Shown piece after piece: positions 34,257-42,744 of a stretch of DNA of 44,010 bases. Position 1 is the stretch's first letter; each line of letters starts with the position of its first letter. Source of the stretch: Sedimentisphaerales bacterium (GTDB taxonomy: Bacteria > Planctomycetota > Phycisphaerae > Sedimentisphaerales > SG8-4). The position numbers and the translations under genes are program-made. The stretch covers positions 1 through 44,010 of the forward strand of contig JAFGJR010000229.1 of assembly GCA_016928975.1 (NCBI GenBank), written 5' to 3'. A model generated the notes under the pieces. That model saw nothing but the letters and a program-made list of their open reading frames with translations. It was not told the origin of the DNA and did not search any database.

Positions 34257-34718
34257 GTGGCACAGAACCGCAAGAAACCAACGAAGGCCAAGGCTTCGCC
34301 GAAGCCGCCCAGGCAGCAGCCGTTGACCCCTGCCGAGATTGAACACTACAAGGAGTTGCTGCTTCAGAAGCGCAGGGAGATTCAGCAAAACGTCGTCGAG
34401 ATCGAGGGGGAGACCTTGAAGAAGTCCAGGTTGGATGCCAGCGGGGATTTGTCAAGCATGCCCATCCACATGGCGGACCTCGGAACGGACAACTACGAGC
34501 AGGAATTCTCTCTTGGCTTGATGGATGGCGAACGAAGACTTATTATGGAGATCGATGATGCGCTGCAACGGACCGCGGATGGCACTTACGGCGTTTGCGA
34601 GGGGACGGGCCAGCTCATCTCCAAGGCGAGGCTCGATGCGCAGCCTTGGGCGCGATACTCCGTCGAATATGCGCGGACGGTGGAGCAGCAACAGCAGCAG
34701 CAACCTGGAGAAGGCTGA
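34257..34718 (+). CDS. DksA/TraR-family regulator lacking a full zinc site
   Basis: The 153-residue protein has a basic N-terminus, a coiled-coil region (EIEHYKELLLQKRREIQQNV), an acidic turn with HMADLGTDNYEQEF, and a C-terminal domain reading YGVCEGTGQLISKARLDAQP then WARYSVEYAR. Standard DksA has four zinc-binding Cys there; here only the first remains and Thr and Ser or Tyr occupy the others, as in several planctomycete relatives. It probably binds RNA polymerase near the secondary channel and tunes transcription. The start is a GTG with AAAGGT upstream. It ends in a Gln run (six Gln). An AT-rich palindrome (34191-34204) lies in its leader. Confidence 0.78.
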   Translation: MAQNRKKPTKAKASPKPPRQQPLTPAEIEHYKELLLQKRREIQQNVVEIEGETLKKSRLDASGDLSSMPIHMADLGTDNYEQEFSLGLMDGERRLIMEIDDALQRTADGTYGVCEGTGQLISKARLDAQPWARYSVEYARTVEQQQQQQPGEG

Positions 34719-34850
34719 GACGCAAGGCCCGTGGCCGGGGCATCGGGGCTGGCCTGTGAGACGATGGGGCAACAGACTCCGGACCGCGTGCAATCGTCAT
34801 CGATTTGCTCGGGCCCCGGGGCGATCCACCGATATGCAGCGAGAGGCGAT

Positions 34851-35111
34851 GTGGGATCCTCCAATCACATTGATGAAGAGCGCGCACAACGGGCCTGCCG
34901 GTCCCGTTGTCCCACCTGCAAGCGTGTCGTGACACTCCCCGAGCGGAATCGGGCAGCCCAAATGAGGTTCTTCCCGTTCTGCTCCGAGCGATGCAAACTC
35001 ATTGACCTGGGCGCCTGGCTCGATGCAGAGTACAGAATTCCCAGCCGGCCCGATGAGGAATGTGAAGGCCCCTCCGAAGAGAACCCCGCGACATCGCGGG
35101 AACCCTCGTAG
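34851..35111 (+). CDS. yacG: YacG-like zinc protein (DNA gyrase inhibitor family)
   Basis: The 86-residue protein contains the YacG core: CPTCKRVV, then [20 protein letters not shown] followed by YRIP, giving the four zinc-binding Cys. In E. coli YacG binds GyrB and inhibits gyrase. The gap between the two Cys pairs is longer than in E. coli (21 against 16 residues). The GTG at 34851 has AGAGG upstream and gives a protein close to family length; longer frames start at 34731. It lies about 130 bases after the dksA-like gene. Confidence 0.8.
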   Translation: MGSSNHIDEERAQRACRSRCPTCKRVVTLPERNRAAQMRFFPFCSERCKLIDLGAWLDAEYRIPSRPDEECEGPSEENPATSREPS

Positions 35112-35233
35112 AAACGCTTCCGTCGGACAGAATCCTCTGGACGATGCTACCGTGTCACAGTATCATCCAAGCGCCAAAAGGCGCCAATTCCCAGACAAGG
35201 AATGAACGGATCGGGATTTTGAAAGGGTGCGGA

Positions 35234-36550
35234 ATGGCAAACGGCAAAGAGCGAACGCTGCCACTCGACGGTTTTCTGTTCCCGCGGGTTTTCCGTGCCT
35301 TTCGCATGTCCGTGCAGCCCACGAAGCTCATCATCGCGCTCTGTGCGCTCGCCATCATCTGCCTGACGGGCTGGATCATGGATCTGGCCAGTCAGAGCGT
35401 GGCAGTTGCCCCGGATGGTGTCACCGAACTCGACACATATGTCAGGTCGATCCTGGAGCCCCATGAGCGTCCTATGCCCTTCACAGATACAGGAGGACGA
35501 ACCGGGGTTTTTGCGACGTTGTGGACGTTCACTGCCAGGAACCTGCACGCCGCTGTCCGATCGCTGTTTCAGGTGGACGTCTACGAGGTCATTCGGGATA
35601 TCGTGGCTTGCTTCACCTCGCTGGTCTGGGCGTTCCGCTATCACGTCGTCTACAGCCTCATCTTCTTCACGGTCGTGCTGGCGGTGCTGTCGTTGGCAGG
35701 CGGAGCGATCTGCCGCATTGCAGCCCTTCAGTTTGCCGGGATGGACAGGCCGGGTCTCCGCGAGGCCGTACGCTTTGCCCTGCGCAAATTCACTGCGTTC
35801 TTCACCGCACCCTTGACCCCCATCTTCGTCATCCTCGTCATCGGTGCCACGATCATCCTTCTGGGCCTGTGGGGCAACGTCCCCTACGTGGGCGAGCTCA
35901 CTGTGGGCCTGTTCCTTCCACTGGCCCTCGCCGCCGCCGTCGTGATCGCTGTGATTGCGCTGGGGATCATCGGCGGGCTGAGCCTGATGTTTCCGACAAT
36001 CGCCTACGAGGACTCGGATTGCTTCGATTCGATCAGCCGTTCTTTCAGCTATGTCTATGCCAAACCCTGGCGGATGGCCCTCTACATGGTCATCGCCTTC
36101 GTCTATGGCGCGATCTGCTACCTGTTCGTCCGCTTCTTCTCCTTCCTGGTCCTGTGGATCACTCATACCTTCCTGCAACTCGGCTTCATGCATCGCAATA
36201 GCAAGCTTCTTGCGATGTGGCCCGAACCCGCCTTCGTTGACTTCTTCGGCGCAGGCGTCTCGACGCCGAGCAACTGGTCCACGTCGATCGGCTCGTCCCT
36301 CATCTATTTCTGGGTGCTCCTCGTTGTCGGACTCGTGGTCGCATTCGTCATCAGCTTCTATTTTTCGGCCAGCACGGTCATCTACGCGCTCATGCGCAAC
36401 CGCGTGGACTTGATCCCCATCGAAGAGGTGTACGTCCAGCCGCCGCAGGAAACGGCGAAAGCCCCCGTGACCTCCTCGGAGCAGACTCCCTCCGGCGCCG
36501 AGCCGTACGCCCCTGACGAGCCCGACAGCACGCAGGAAGCACCGGCGTGA
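35234..36550 (+). CDS. Multi-pass membrane protein of unknown function
   Basis: The 438-residue protein has six or seven hydrophobic segments, at about residues 32-52, 130-160, 200-230, 233-260, 285-310 and 360-390. A large polar loop follows the first helix. A motif-like stretch GGAICRIAALQFAGMDRPGL is followed by EAVRFALRKF. A short acidic, Pro-rich tail ends it. It resembles proteins found mainly in planctomycetes that have no known role. AAAGGGT is placed well before the ATG at 35234. Neighbours (YacG before, a glycan-precursor dehydratase after) do not suggest a function. A small stem (GCGCC, AAAA loop, GGCGC at 35171-35184) lies in its leader. Confidence 0.65.
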   Translation: MANGKERTLPLDGFLFPRVFRAFRMSVQPTKLIIALCALAIICLTGWIMDLASQSVAVAPDGVTELDTYVRSILEPHERPMPFTDTGGRTGVFATLWTFTARNLHAAVRSLFQVDVYEVIRDIVACFTSLVWAFRYHVVYSLIFFTVVLAVLSLAGGAICRIAALQFAGMDRPGLREAVRFALRKFTAFFTAPLTPIFVILVIGATIILLGLWGNVPYVGELTVGLFLPLALAAAVVIAVIALGIIGGLSLMFPTIAYEDSDCFDSISRSFSYVYAKPWRMALYMVIAFVYGAICYLFVRFFSFLVLWITHTFLQLGFMHRNSKLLAMWPEPAFVDFFGAGVSTPSNWSTSIGSSLIYFWVLLVVGLVVAFVISFYFSASTVIYALMRNRVDLIPIEEVYVQPPQETAKAPVTSSEQTPSGAEPYAPDEPDSTQEAPA

Positions 36551-36651
36551 CTGCCCTTGCCGAGGGCCGCAGCAGCGTGGCAGCAAGAGGCCGTCAGCGA
36601 CCGCAAGGCTCATCCAGGCTCTGACAAATGCCGATGATACTATGTGGCCGA

Positions 36652-36681
36652 TTGACGAGCCCTGAGTTGGCTCCGTATATC
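36652..36681 (+). promoter_or_regulatory. Putative sigma-70-type promoter before the dehydratase gene
   Basis: TTGACG (36652-36657, 5 of 6) and TATATC (36676-36681, 4 of 6) are 18 bases apart. Transcription would start near 36688, about 40 bases before the ATG at 36728. Confidence 0.5.
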
Positions 36682-36727
36682 TGACCGTTCCTTTGCGAAA
36701 GAGCCGGTGAAGGAGTGCCGCCGAGGT

Positions 36728-38677
36728 ATGCCTGAGTCAGACACACATGTCCAGCACGGCGACAGCGAACGCCGCGGGCGCTCCGCCTCCCCGACACGCC
36801 CAGGCCCATTGCTGACTCTGCGCAGGCCACTGGTGATTCTGGCCCACGTCGCCGCCTTTGCCGCTTCACTGGCCTTCGCCTTCCTCGTCGCCAACAACAT
36901 GCAGTTCAGGCGGGACTGGCTGATCGGGCAATACCCATTCTTGCTGCTGTTCTTCCTGGCGGTCAAGCTGCCGGTCTTTGGACTCTTGCGGCAATATCGC
37001 GGGTGGTGGCGTTATGTCAGTATTTCCGACCTGCTGGGGATTCTTCGGGCCGCTCTCGCCAGCACACTGATCATCGTGACTGTCTGGTTCGTCCTGATGT
37101 TGCACGTCCCGGCTGTTCGTCATGCACTGCCCCCGGGCATCACGGACGTCAGTCAGGGCGTCTTCATGGCCGACCTGTTCGCGACCATCCTCTTGCCCGC
37201 CGGTCTGCGTATGATCATCCGCCTCTACCACGAGGAGTTCCGCACGGTCGAGGGCCGCTGGCTCAAGCGGTTCCTGATCGTCGGCGCCGGCAACGCCGGC
37301 GAGGCGCTGCTGCGAGAGATCCGCCGAATGCCTGTGGTTCAGTACGATGTCGTCGGATTCATCGATGACGATCCGATCAAGCAGGACATCAGTATTCACG
37401 GCATATCGGTCCTCGGCACGGTGGATGCGCTGCCCAGGATCTGCAAGGAACGCAACATTGAGGAGATCGCCATCGCCATGCCGTCGGCCACCCGTCAGCA
37501 GCTTTGCCGCGTCGTCGAGGTCTGCAAGGGCGCAAAGGTGCAGTTCCGCACCGTTCCATCCATCACAGACATTGCATCGGGCAAGCTCCGCGTCTCGCAG
37601 ATTCGCGACGTCGATATCGATGACCTGCTGGGGCGTGAGGTCGTCCAGCTCGATCTGGACCTCATCGAGGCCTTTGCCAGGGACAAGACAATCCTGGTCA
37701 CCGGGGCAGGCGGCTCCATCGGCTCGGAGATGTGCCGGCAGATCTGCCAGTTCCGCCCGAAGTCGCTGCTGCTCGTGGAACAAGCGGAGAATCCCCTGTT
37801 CTACGTGGAGCGGGAGTTGCGAAACCACTTCCCCGACGTCCCGTTGCGACCCATCGTCTGCGATATCACCGACCGTTCCCGCGTGGAGGACATCTTTCAC
37901 CGGCACCAGCCCCGGATCGTCATCCATGCCGCCGCACACAAGCACGTCCCTCTCATGGAACTCAACCCGGGGGAAGCCCTCAGGAACAACGTCCTCGGAA
38001 CGCAAGTCACCGCGGACACGGCACATCAGTCTGCGGCCACCCATTTCGTCATGATCAGCACCGACAAGGCGGTCAATCCGACCAGCATCATGGGCGCCTC
38101 GAAGCGCATCGCCGAGATGTACATTCAAGACCTGAGTCGTACGAGCAGGACGCAGTTCGTCACCGTCCGTTTCGGCAATGTCCTCGATTCCGAGGGATCC
38201 GTTGTCCGCATCTTCAAGAAGCAGATCGCCGATGGCGGGCCTGTCACCGTCACGCATCCGGAGATGAAACGCTACTTCATGACCATCCCTGAAGCCAGTC
38301 AGCTCGTCCTCCAGGCGGCCACGATGGGCCGAGGCGGCGAGATCTTCGTCCTCGACATGGGCGACCCCGTCAAGATCGTCACGCTGGCCGAGCTGCTCAT
38401 CACCCTCAGCGGCTTCCGGCCCGGCGAGGATATCGAGATCGTATTCACCGGCACCCGCCCCGGCGAGAAGCTCTTCGAGGAGCTGCGTATCGAAGGCGAG
38501 GACATGCAGCGGACACGCCATCCCAAAATCAGTATCTGGAAGAACATCCCGATGGACCGTGACGCACTCCATGCGGGCATCCGGGAGCTGCTTGCGATTG
38601 CCTCGCACGACGACCGCGACGCGACCGCTCGCAAGATCAAAGAGCTCGTCCCCGAATACACGCCGAATGGCACCTGA
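36728..38677 (+). CDS. WbpM/CapD/PglF-type UDP-sugar 4,6-dehydratase, membrane-bound
   Basis: The 649-residue protein has four N-terminal membrane helices (to about residue 175), a first nucleotide-binding domain with FLIVGAGNAGEALLREI near 187, and a second, catalytic SDR domain starting at TGAGGSIGSEMC near 329. The active site reads TSIMGASKR: Met455 takes the place of the usual SDR Tyr and Lys459 is kept, a known trait of WbpM, PglF and CapD. It would convert UDP-GlcNAc to a 4-keto-6-deoxy sugar for O-antigen, capsule or protein glycosylation. ATG 36728 (GAGGT close by) is chosen; GTG 36707 is possible. Confidence 0.92.
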   Translation: MPESDTHVQHGDSERRGRSASPTRPGPLLTLRRPLVILAHVAAFAASLAFAFLVANNMQFRRDWLIGQYPFLLLFFLAVKLPVFGLLRQYRGWWRYVSISDLLGILRAALASTLIIVTVWFVLMLHVPAVRHALPPGITDVSQGVFMADLFATILLPAGLRMIIRLYHEEFRTVEGRWLKRFLIVGAGNAGEALLREIRRMPVVQYDVVGFIDDDPIKQDISIHGISVLGTVDALPRICKERNIEEIAIAMPSATRQQLCRVVEVCKGAKVQFRTVPSITDIASGKLRVSQIRDVDIDDLLGREVVQLDLDLIEAFARDKTILVTGAGGSIGSEMCRQICQFRPKSLLLVEQAENPLFYVERELRNHFPDVPLRPIVCDITDRSRVEDIFHRHQPRIVIHAAAHKHVPLMELNPGEALRNNVLGTQVTADTAHQSAATHFVMISTDKAVNPTSIMGASKRIAEMYIQDLSRTSRTQFVTVRFGNVLDSEGSVVRIFKKQIADGGPVTVTHPEMKRYFMTIPEASQLVLQAATMGRGGEIFVLDMGDPVKIVTLAELLITLSGFRPGEDIEIVFTGTRPGEKLFEELRIEGEDMQRTRHPKISIWKNIPMDRDALHAGIRELLAIASHDDRDATARKIKELVPEYTPNGT

Positions 38678-38734
38678 TGACGGCGTGCTTCTACCTTCCG
38701 GGATGTGAGTCGTCAGACCGAGTCATGCCGTGCC

Positions 38735-38765
38735 AAAAAAAAGGGCCGGCTCTTGCGTCCGGCCC
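38735..38765 (-). terminator. Intrinsic terminator of xerC
   Basis: Read on the minus strand, GGGCCGG (38765-38759) pairs with CCGGCCC (38749-38743) around a 9-base loop, followed by eight T (38742-38735). It lies 46 bases after the xerC stop. On the plus strand no T-run follows, so it serves the minus strand only. Confidence 0.9.
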
Positions 38766-38811
38766 GTTCATTCTCTGGCAGCACCCGACGGATGCCTATG
38801 TCTGTCGCACG

Positions 38812-39861
38812 CTAATTGTGCCCATTGCCACTCAGGCTCTCACCCGGCTCATAGCCGTTCCCCTCTAGGTCGTCTCGCGGATGGGCGCTGTCATAGACTT
38901 CCTTCAGTCTTCGGGTCGTCAGATGCGTGTAGACCTGCGTCGTCGAGAGCGATTGATGTCCCAGCAGCTCCTGCACGCTTCGTAGATCGGCGCCGTTATT
39001 GAGCATGTGCGTGGCGAAGCTGTGTCGCAGGGTGTGCGGGCTGATGGCAGGATCGAGGCCTGCCATCTTCAGATACTTGTCCATCTTGCGCCGCACGCTT
39101 CGCGTGCTCAGGCGATGCCCGTGCTTGTTCACGAACAGCACCTTCGAGTCGAAGTTGCCGTTGCTCTGGGCCCGCTTGTTCCTGAACTCCATGTAGTGCT
39201 GGATCGCCTGCAACGCGGACGAGCTGATCGGCGTGATCCGTTCCTTCTTGCCCTTGCCCCGGATATGGACCACCTCTCCGAGGAAGTCGATGTCGTCCAT
39301 GTTCAGTGCGACCAGCTCGCTGACACGGATGCCCGTGCTATACAGGGTCTCGAGAATCGCTCTGTCCCGCGCGCCGAGCCACGTCTCCACAGGCGGCGTC
39401 TCCAGCAGCCGTTTCACTTCCTGGTATTCCAGGAACCGAGGCAGTCTCTTCTCTTGTTTCGGCGTCCGCACCACGCTCAGAGGATTCGCGGGACAGCGGT
39501 TCGTCTTGACAAGGAACTTGTAGAAGCTGCGCAGCGTCGCCAGCTTCCTCGCGATCGTCGCCTTCGAGTACGCCCGCTCGTTGAGGTGCGCCAGGTACGA
39601 CCGAGCCTCGTTCACGTCCACTGCCAGGAACAGATCGTCGACCTTTCGCTCCGTCTGGGTCGCCACGGCGGTTGCGGTTCCGCCGTGCTCGTGGCCGAGC
39701 GGCACGCCGTCCGCCGGCCCGCCGTTGCCTTCGCACCCGCCCAGCAGGAACTCCCCAAATTGAGCCAGATCCGCCCCATAGCACTTGGCCGTGTGTTCCG
39801 AGAACCTCTTCTCATACTTGAGGTAATTGAGGAACTGTTCTACGATTACGCTGCCTTCCAT
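38812..39861 (-). CDS. xerC: Tyrosine recombinase XerC/XerD-like
   Basis: Xer recombinases resolve chromosome dimers at dif sites. The 349-residue protein has an N-terminal SAM-like DNA-binding domain (EQFLNYLKYEKRFSEHT) and a catalytic domain with Arg in STGIRVSEL, SPHTLRHSFATHML (His and Arg) and LGHQSLSTTQVYTH (His and the Tyr nucleophile). About 35 Gly-rich residues (CEGNGGPADGVPLGHEHGG onward) interrupt the N-terminal domain near residue 40, making it longer than the usual 300. AGGTGG precedes the ATG at 39861; longer frames up to 39915 are less likely. No partner XerD is in the window. It could also be an integrase, but no element boundaries are seen. Confidence 0.88.
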   Translation of the reverse strand: MEGSVIVEQFLNYLKYEKRFSEHTAKCYGADLAQFGEFLLGGCEGNGGPADGVPLGHEHGGTATAVATQTERKVDDLFLAVDVNEARSYLAHLNERAYSKATIARKLATLRSFYKFLVKTNRCPANPLSVVRTPKQEKRLPRFLEYQEVKRLLETPPVETWLGARDRAILETLYSTGIRVSELVALNMDDIDFLGEVVHIRGKGKKERITPISSSALQAIQHYMEFRNKRAQSNGNFDSKVLFVNKHGHRLSTRSVRRKMDKYLKMAGLDPAISPHTLRHSFATHMLNNGADLRSVQELLGHQSLSTTQVYTHLTTRRLKEVYDSAHPRDDLEGNGYEPGESLSGNGHN

Positions 39862-39969
39862 AGTCCACCTGCCCACTTCAATCATCGGCATACACTGCCA
39901 TTCGTTTTCCGCCAACCGTCATCACCTGGAGCCGGCTTCCTCGCTCCCACGCGGAGCGACCACCGTTCG

Positions 39970-40206
39970 TCAAGGCGTCATCTTCATGTTGCTGTCGTCG
40001 CGCAGCAGTTCCTCTGCACGCCCGATCAGGGTCTGGGTCACTTTGAAGCTCAGCACCGCCGCGTCGAACCAGTCGAAATCCGTGCGCTTGTCCTTCGCCT
40101 GTTCCACCAGCGCGTCGAGCAGTTGGTCCTCGCGACCGGGCTCATACCGGAAGATGAACTTCTCCGCGCCCTTGTTGAGCACCAGTTGTCGCTTTGGCCT
40201 CTGCAT
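39970..40206 (-). CDS. Small conserved-looking protein of unknown function
   Basis: The 78-residue protein is rich in charged residues: KFIFRYEPGREDQLLDALVE, then RTDFDWFDAAVLSFKVTQ. It is probably a soluble helical protein. Similar short proteins occur in planctomycetes, without known role. GGGAAG sits before the ATG at 40206; a GTG at 40233 is an alternative. It lies between xerC and a radical SAM gene on the same strand. Confidence 0.6.
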   Translation of the reverse strand: MQRPKRQLVLNKGAEKFIFRYEPGREDQLLDALVEQAKDKRTDFDWFDAAVLSFKVTQTLIGRAEELLRDDSNMKMTP

Positions 40207-40342
40207 GTTCTTCCCAATCCTGTAGCATCCCACGGGCCCCGGCTCTCACACTTCTACGCCGCTGTGAATGCGCGACCGCTCGAACGCTACATCGCTTTTA
40301 TCGGCCAATGCAACGCCTGCCTTTACAAAAACTGGAGCGAGA

Positions 40343-40359
40343 GAATGCGTATTGCATTC
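40343..40359. promoter_or_regulatory. Operator-like palindrome
   Basis: GAATGC (40343-40348), a 5-base spacer and GCATTC (40354-40359) form a perfect 6-5-6 inverted repeat in the 191-base gap between the radical SAM gene and the small gene on the minus strand. It could bind a dimeric regulator. No clear promoter was found next to it. Confidence 0.3.
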
Positions 40360-40397
40360 ATAACATACCCTCCGCGAGCGTGGAACCATGGTGCCCA

Positions 40398-41354
40398 TCA
40401 GGCGGATGCTGACGCAGCTCGAAAGTAGGTGACGTCCCCGCGGGGCTCGGCTATAACTGCCTGCTGGTTCTGGAGATCTGTCAACTGCCTGGTTGCCTCC
40501 TCCGCCGTTATCCCGAGCCCGGTACAAAGGTCTTGCACCGAGCACGGCCTGCGTCTCAGCATTGATAGCACGTCCGCCGCAACTTCTTGTGCCTGCCGGT
40601 TACAGCAGCCCACCGGCACATCGGCGATCACCTCGCAGTTGCCGCCCATCTGCCGAGCGATCGCAACAAGGGCCTCGCGAGAGGCCAGCTCAACATCCTC
40701 CTCTGCCGGCGGCCGGACCGCCGTGTTGAGCTGCACCCGATCCGGGCGAATCCTCTCGACCAGCCCCTTCATTTTCCCTATCTGATCGTCACTCGTGTTC
40801 ACCCCAGGCACGAGGAACACCTCCAGCCAAATCTGCCCGCTGAACTCATCGCGAAACGCTGACAAGCCAGAAACCAGCTTTTCAATGCTGATATCGTGGG
40901 TCGGACGGTTCACAGCCTCAAATACCGTTGCGTCCCCCGCGTCCAGCGACGGAATCACCACGTCGGCTCTCGCGCACTCAGCCCGGACATCCTCTCGATA
41001 GAACAAGGTGCCATTTGTCAGCACGGCCACAGGAACCGTCGTCACTCGGTGCAGCGCGTCGATCAGGTCCCCCAGACGCGAATTGAGCGTAGGCTCGCCG
41101 GAGCCCCCGATCGTGATGTAGTCCGTTCGCACACCCTCTTCAAGCCTGCCTTCGACCTCAGCGACGACCGCGTCAATATCGACGAAGTCGCGCCGAACGG
41201 TGCTCTTTTCCGTCGTCCGTCCCAACTGGCAATAGATGCAGTCCAGCGTGCAGACTTTCCTGGGGACGATATCGACGCCCAGACTCAGGCCCAACCTCCG
41301 TGAGGGGACGGGGCCGTATATGTGCCGGTGTCGCTTACTCCCTCTGCTGCTCAT
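40398..41354 (-). CDS. Radical SAM protein with C-terminal winged-helix-like region
   Basis: The 318-residue protein has the radical SAM triad Cys35, Cys39 and Cys42 in CTLDCIYC, which hold a 4Fe-4S cluster and bind S-adenosylmethionine. YGPVPSRRLGLSLGVDIVP directly before it is typical of the COG0731-type group. GGSGEPTL near residue 90 is the SAM-binding GGE-like motif. The last 60 residues (DVLSMLRRRPCSVQDLCTGL, then ITAEEATRQL) look like a winged helix, possibly for nucleic-acid contact. Substrate is unknown; relatives have been linked to tRNA or other RNA modification. The ATG at 41354 lies inside kdsA (20-base overlap), so it is the last gene of the leuS-CYTH-kdsA operon. Confidence 0.84.
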   Translation of the reverse strand: MSSRGSKRHRHIYGPVPSRRLGLSLGVDIVPRKVCTLDCIYCQLGRTTEKSTVRRDFVDIDAVVAEVEGRLEEGVRTDYITIGGSGEPTLNSRLGDLIDALHRVTTVPVAVLTNGTLFYREDVRAECARADVVIPSLDAGDATVFEAVNRPTHDISIEKLVSGLSAFRDEFSGQIWLEVFLVPGVNTSDDQIGKMKGLVERIRPDRVQLNTAVRPPAEEDVELASREALVAIARQMGGNCEVIADVPVGCCNRQAQEVAADVLSMLRRRPCSVQDLCTGLGITAEEATRQLTDLQNQQAVIAEPRGDVTYFRAASASA

Positions 41355-42162
41355 GCACAATCTCAAAAACGTCACGACAGGTCCTAATGACTCCCTCCAG
41401 CCAGTCCAGCGGCAACATCGACGCCGCATCGGATTTGGCCTTCTCAGGCTCAGGATGCACCTCGAGGAACAATCCGTTCGCCCCCGCCGCCACGGCCGCT
41501 CGTGCCAGCACCGGCGCCAGCTCGCGCCGGCCGCCGCTGGCCGTACCCAGGCCGCCCGGCTGCTGCGTACTGTGCGTCGCGTCGAACACCACCGGGCAAC
41601 CGAATCCCTTCATCACCACAATGCCCGACATGTCGTTCACCAGGCGGTTGTAGCCGAAGAAGGTGCCCCGCTCGGTCAGCACGATCTTGTCATTGCCGCA
41701 CGCCTGGATCTTCTCGACGACATTGCCCATCTCCTCGGGCGAGACGAATTGGCCCTTTTTGACACTGACAGGCTTGCCCGTGCCTGCACAGGCACAAAGC
41801 AGGTCCGTCTGGCGACAGAGGAACGCGGGCACCTGAAGACAATCGACGGTGGCGGCCACTTCGGCCGCCTGGGCCGGCTCGTGCACGTCCGTCATTACAG
41901 GCAAGCCGCTGGCCGTGCGAACCTTCGCCAGGATCTTCATGCCTCTGGCAAGACCCGGGCCACGAAAGCTCGTGATACTGCTGCGATTCGCCTTGTCGAA
42001 GCTCGCTTTGAAGATGGCGCCGACCCCCGTACGCTCAGCGACCTGCACCAGCCGCTCGGCGATCTCCAGGCACCCGTCCTCACTCTCGATGACACACGGT
42101 CCCGCCATGAGGAACAGCGGGGCATCCAACCCGATCTCAATGTTGCCAATCCGGAAAGCCAT
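41335..42162 (-). CDS. kdsA: 3-deoxy-8-phosphooctulonate (KDO-8-P) synthase
   Basis: KdsA joins arabinose-5-phosphate and phosphoenolpyruvate to KDO-8-phosphate, the precursor of the LPS core sugar KDO. The 275-residue protein has FLMAGPCVIES near residue 17, FKASFDKANRSSITSFRGPG near 50, VMTDVHEPAQAAEV near 87, a Cys-containing stretch near 110, and GANGLFLEVHPEPEKAKSD near the end. The ATG at 42162 has a purine-rich GGGGACAAGG upstream and gives the usual length. It supports a Gram-negative envelope with KDO. It sits 11 bases after the CYTH gene, in an operon with leuS. Confidence 0.94.
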   Translation of the reverse strand: MAFRIGNIEIGLDAPLFLMAGPCVIESEDGCLEIAERLVQVAERTGVGAIFKASFDKANRSSITSFRGPGLARGMKILAKVRTASGLPVMTDVHEPAQAAEVAATVDCLQVPAFLCRQTDLLCACAGTGKPVSVKKGQFVSPEEMGNVVEKIQACGNDKIVLTERGTFFGYNRLVNDMSGIVVMKGFGCPVVFDATHSTQQPGGLGTASGGRRELAPVLARAAVAAGANGLFLEVHPEPEKAKSDAASMLPLDWLEGVIRTCRDVFEIVHEQQRE

Positions 42163-42173
42163 CCTTGTCCCCA

Positions 42174-42731
42174 CTACAGGTAGACCTCCCTCTGCGCTTG
42201 TCCGCGTCGTGACAGCTCGCGCTCGATCAGGCACGCGTAGCTGTCCACTGTGTGCGACACATCGGACAGGCCCAGCATCGCCTGTACGGCACCGATCGTA
42301 GTCGAGTCCGGCCCTTCGATCTCCACGAATGCTCCCAGCAACGGCAGCTCGTCCAGGGCCACTTCACAGCCGCCCAAGCTCCACAAGCGACGCCTCTTGT
42401 TGAATGCAAGAGCCCTGCGATACCCGAGCCCGCCGAAGAGCAACTCCACGGCCTCCGCGTCGTTCACCTGGAGCTCCGCTTCCTGCCGCCTCTTGTAGTC
42501 GTCCTGTTCCTTGGGACCCTTGTAGGCCAGGACGAGCCGCTCGTGCGAACCGGTCTTCTCGATGCGCAGCCGCAGGCATTTGTCCGCTCGCGTCAACTCG
42601 CGATCCGCCGTGTCGAAGTACCAGTCCGTTTGCACGACCTCACGCACGAAGGATGCGCCGCTCTGCGCGAGTCGGCCCTCAGTCTCGCGCAGCGAGGCAA
42701 CCTTCAGCTTGGCCTCTATCTCCACATACAT
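42174..42731 (-). CDS. CYTH-domain protein (triphosphate-binding, adenylate-cyclase/thiamine-triphosphatase-like)
   Basis: The 185-residue protein begins with YVEIEAKLKV, carrying the ExExK motif of the CYTH fold. It continues with strands bearing charged residues expected in the tunnel: YFDTADRELTRADKCLRLR, LVLAYKGPKE, VALDELPLLGAFVEIEGP. CYTH enzymes act on triphosphates (tripolyphosphate, thiamine triphosphate) or make cAMP; which applies here is unknown. The ATG at 42731 is chosen because it opens the motif; a TTG at 42752 would extend into leuS. It begins 13 bases after leuS. Confidence 0.88.
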   Translation of the reverse strand: MYVEIEAKLKVASLRETEGRLAQSGASFVREVVQTDWYFDTADRELTRADKCLRLRIEKTGSHERLVLAYKGPKEQDDYKRRQEAELQVNDAEAVELLFGGLGYRRALAFNKRRRLWSLGGCEVALDELPLLGAFVEIEGPDSTTIGAVQAMLGLSDVSHTVDSYACLIERELSRRGQAQREVYL

Positions 42732-42744
42732 GGCTGCATGGCGA

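Noticed and set aside
35147..36613. 488-codon open frame opposite the membrane protein gene
   Set aside because: Low-quality composition (Asp, Glu, His, Arg) typical of an antisense shadow of a hydrophobic protein.
38677..38868. 63-codon frame starting at the dehydratase stop
   Set aside because: It runs through the xerC terminator and into the xerC coding region; no domain.
39007..40428. 473-codon plus-strand frame opposite xerC
   Set aside because: Xer motifs on the minus strand are complete; this frame has no motif and crosses a terminated gene and an intergenic gap.
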